Assembly: GCA_003135995.1 (NCBI GenBank)
Contig: PNBM01000268.1
Span: 12,194-19,491 of the forward strand
Direction of reading: 5' to 3'
DNA: 7,298 nt
DNA from: Ignavibacteriota bacterium
Lineage (GTDB): Bacteria > Bacteroidota > Ignavibacteria > Tepidaquicellales > Tepidaquicellaceae
The notes beneath the pieces are model-generated. The model ran no database searches. It was not told the DNA's origin and saw nothing but the letters and a program-made list of their open reading frames with translations. The translations under genes were made by a program, and so were the position numbers. This document shows positions 6,433 through 7,298 of the stretch, piece after piece; the stretch's first letter is position 1; each line of letters starts with the position of its first letter.

Positions 6433-7038
6433 TTATTTTGCTATATATTTAATGACTTCCGGATTTTCCAAAGTTTTTTTTGAATAAACTTTTCCAGCTT
6501 TAATAAAACTCATAGATGGTACACTCATATTATCTACAACAACAGCTCCTGCACCAATAAAAGAAAAACCTTCGAGATGAGCCATCCCGCATAAGGTCGA
6601 ATTAAGTGATAATATTGTATTTGAGCCAACAAAAGTATCATGACTTGCGATTGCCCCCGAATACATAAGAACCATATCACCGAGCACGGCATTATAATCA
6701 ACAACAGCTCCGGCAAAAATAACTGCTCCTTCGCCGATTTTTGATTCTATATTTATGATAGCTTTCGGATGAATTAATTTAGCAACAATGAAATTATCGT
6801 TTTTTATTTTTTGAAACACATCCCATCTGTTTTGGAAATTCGAATATCCTAATGCAACAGCAATTTCGAATTCATTTAAATCCTTTGATTTTTTTACCAT
6901 CTCATAATCACCTAATATTTCATCACCTTCATCAATATCACTTATAAAACCAGAAAATTCATATCCACATTCTTTTATAAGATTTTTTATGTGATACCCA
7001 AGAACTCTTGCACCATAAACTATTATTTTTTTCTTCAT
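6433..7038 (-). CDS. NeuD/PglD-type sugar O- or N-acyltransferase (left-handed beta-helix)
   Basis: 201 residues, the usual length for the NeuD/PglD family, which transfers an acetyl or other acyl group from a CoA donor to a nucleotide sugar in the cytosol. Residues 1-60 look like the small Rossmann-like nucleotide-sugar-binding domain (KKKIIVYGARVLG), although the family's usual glycine/histidine-rich loop is degenerate here. From about residue 84 the protein has imperfect hexapeptide repeats typical of a left-handed beta-helix: IHPKAII, IGEGAVIFAGAVV, LGDMVLMYSGAI, VGSNTILSLNSTL, and a C-terminal IGAGAVVV turn. His133 in ASHDTFVG sits where PglD-type enzymes carry the catalytic base, followed by an acidic residue (D134). 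The ATG is preceded by the upstream stop only 2 bases away. The gene ends 12 bases before the GT2 start, in the same frame. No NeuA, NeuB or NeuC genes are seen, so sialic acid should not be assumed. The family is secure; acceptor and acyl donor are unknown. Confidence 0.85.
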   Translation of the reverse strand: MKKKIIVYGARVLGYHIKNLIKECGYEFSGFISDIDEGDEILGDYEMVKKSKDLNEFEIAVALGYSNFQNRWDVFQKIKNDNFIVAKLIHPKAIINIESKIGEGAVIFAGAVVDYNAVLGDMVLMYSGAIASHDTFVGSNTILSLNSTLCGMAHLEGFSFIGAGAVVVDNMSVPSMSFIKAGKVYSKKTLENPEVIKYIAK

Positions 7039-7040
7039 AT

Positions 7041-7298
7041 TTATTCAATAATAATTTTAGAAGTAATAAAGCTGATAGCATTATTTAATGATATAATCAT
7101 TTTTCTTCTTTCTAATCCCCTTGCAATAATGAAACCATGCCTGTTTAAACTATTGGTAATTTTTGTTAAACTTTCATTTACATTAAAAGGGATATCCACT
7201 CTTTCGATATTTTTGTCATTAAATATTTTTTCCCAATTATAAATTTTTATTACTTTCCCGGGTTTAAAATTAAAATATTTAATTGCAGAACAATATTT
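7041..7298 (-). CDS. C-terminal fragment, possibly an ATP-grasp ligase (5' end outside window)
   Basis: An open minus-strand frame enters from the right edge and ends at TAA 7043-7041, giving 85 C-terminal residues. No start is visible, so the gene continues beyond 7298. The fragment reads ...NFKPGKV.KI..W... then a segment with DIPFNVNESL, then SLNRHGFIIARG, and a final amphipathic helix with NNAISFI. A glycine in a 'PGKV' turn, a charged 'R-x-G-x-x-I/V-A-x-G' strand and a terminal helix resemble the last subdomain of ATP-grasp carboxylate-amine ligases related to biotin carboxylase and carbamoyl-phosphate synthetase. The catalytic ATP-binding part is not in the window, so this is a weak family guess and the substrate is unknown. 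The gene stops only 2 bases before the ATG of the NeuD-like acyltransferase, so the two are very likely co-transcribed and may act on the same precursor. That the frame is real is supported by its openness and the tight junction. Confidence 0.6.
   Translation of the reverse strand, partial: KYCSAIKYFNFKPGKVIKIYNWEKIFNDKNIERVDIPFNVNESLTKITNSLNRHGFIIARGLERRKMIISLNNAISFITSKIIIE

Larger units (their letters stand above)
1..7298 (-). other. Single-direction surface glycan biosynthesis operon (interior portion)
   Basis: Nine consecutive minus-strand genes have junctions, in order of transcription, of 2 bases, 12 bases, an 11-base overlap, an 8-base overlap, 3 bases, 6 bases, a 1-base overlap and an 8-base overlap. 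There is no gap large enough for a promoter or terminator and no hairpin-plus-T-run at any junction, so one transcript is likely to cover them all. The content is typical of an O-antigen, capsule or exopolysaccharide locus. Neither end of the operon is in the window. Confidence 0.8.

Noticed and set aside
6534..6716. Alternative minus-strand frame within the NeuD-like gene
   Set aside because: It overlaps the hexapeptide repeats in the correct frame. Its leucine/isoleucine-rich translation is a frame-shifted reading of the repeats.
6433..7038. Sialic acid biosynthesis as the pathway
   Set aside because: A NeuD-like fold alone is not specific. No NeuA, NeuB or NeuC gene is present in the window.
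6991..7242. Plus-strand open frame of 83 codons at the right end
   Set aside because: It is antisense to an uninterrupted minus-strand frame that ends 2 bases before the next gene and has a plausible ATP-grasp-like tail.
1..7298. CRISPR, tRNA, rRNA, insertion sequence, attachment site or intrinsic terminator
   Set aside because: No spaced direct repeats, cloverleaf, transposase motifs, terminal inverted repeats or GC-rich hairpin followed by a T-run were seen on either strand. The spaces between genes are too short to hold them.

Overview
The window is AT-rich (roughly 30% GC by eye) and almost wholly coding. Every gene I can support lies on the minus strand, so the biology reads from right (7298) to left (1). 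There are seven complete genes, plus one partial gene cut by each window edge. Neighbours overlap or are separated by at most 12 bases. I see no RNA gene, mobile element, repeat array, CRISPR, terminator or internal promoter, and no non-coding stretch near 300 bases. This looks like the interior of one long polycistronic operon whose promoter and terminator lie outside the window.

In transcription order the genes are: (1) the C-terminal end of a protein that resembles the tail of an ATP-grasp enzyme; (2) a NeuD/PglD-type left-handed beta-helix sugar acyltransferase; (3) a cytosolic family 2 glycosyltransferase of the DPM1/GtrB type; (4) a small DUF2304-type membrane protein; (5) a multi-pass GT39/ArnT-like glycosyltransferase; (6) a class I SAM-dependent methyltransferase; (7) an AsnB-type glutamine-dependent amidotransferase; (8) a NodB-like polysaccharide deacetylase; (9) the N-terminal two thirds or so of a FemAB-like GNAT-fold protein.

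Taken together this is a cell-surface glycan (O-antigen, exopolysaccharide or glycolipid) assembly and decoration cluster. A plausible division of labour is as follows. Genes 3 to 5 charge a polyprenyl phosphate with a sugar and transfer it at the outer face of the inner membrane. Genes 2, 6, 7, 8 and 9 decorate the glycan or its precursors by acylation, methylation, amidation, deacetylation and possibly aminoacyl transfer. The individual families are recognisable. The actual sugar structure and the order of steps are inference.

The low GC, A-rich and often Shine-Dalgarno-poor start regions, and this mix of families suggest a Bacteroidota or Ignavibacteriota-like bacterium. That assignment is low confidence, because no taxonomic marker is present. 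Three of the seven complete genes (3, 5 and 6) appear to start with TTG. Two neighbouring pairs are continuous in the same reading frame except for one TAA and a few codons. I did not find clear evidence of an entirely new kind of system. The most promising leads are the overlapping GT2/DUF2304/GT39 module and the set of nitrogen-handling decoration enzymes around AsnB.
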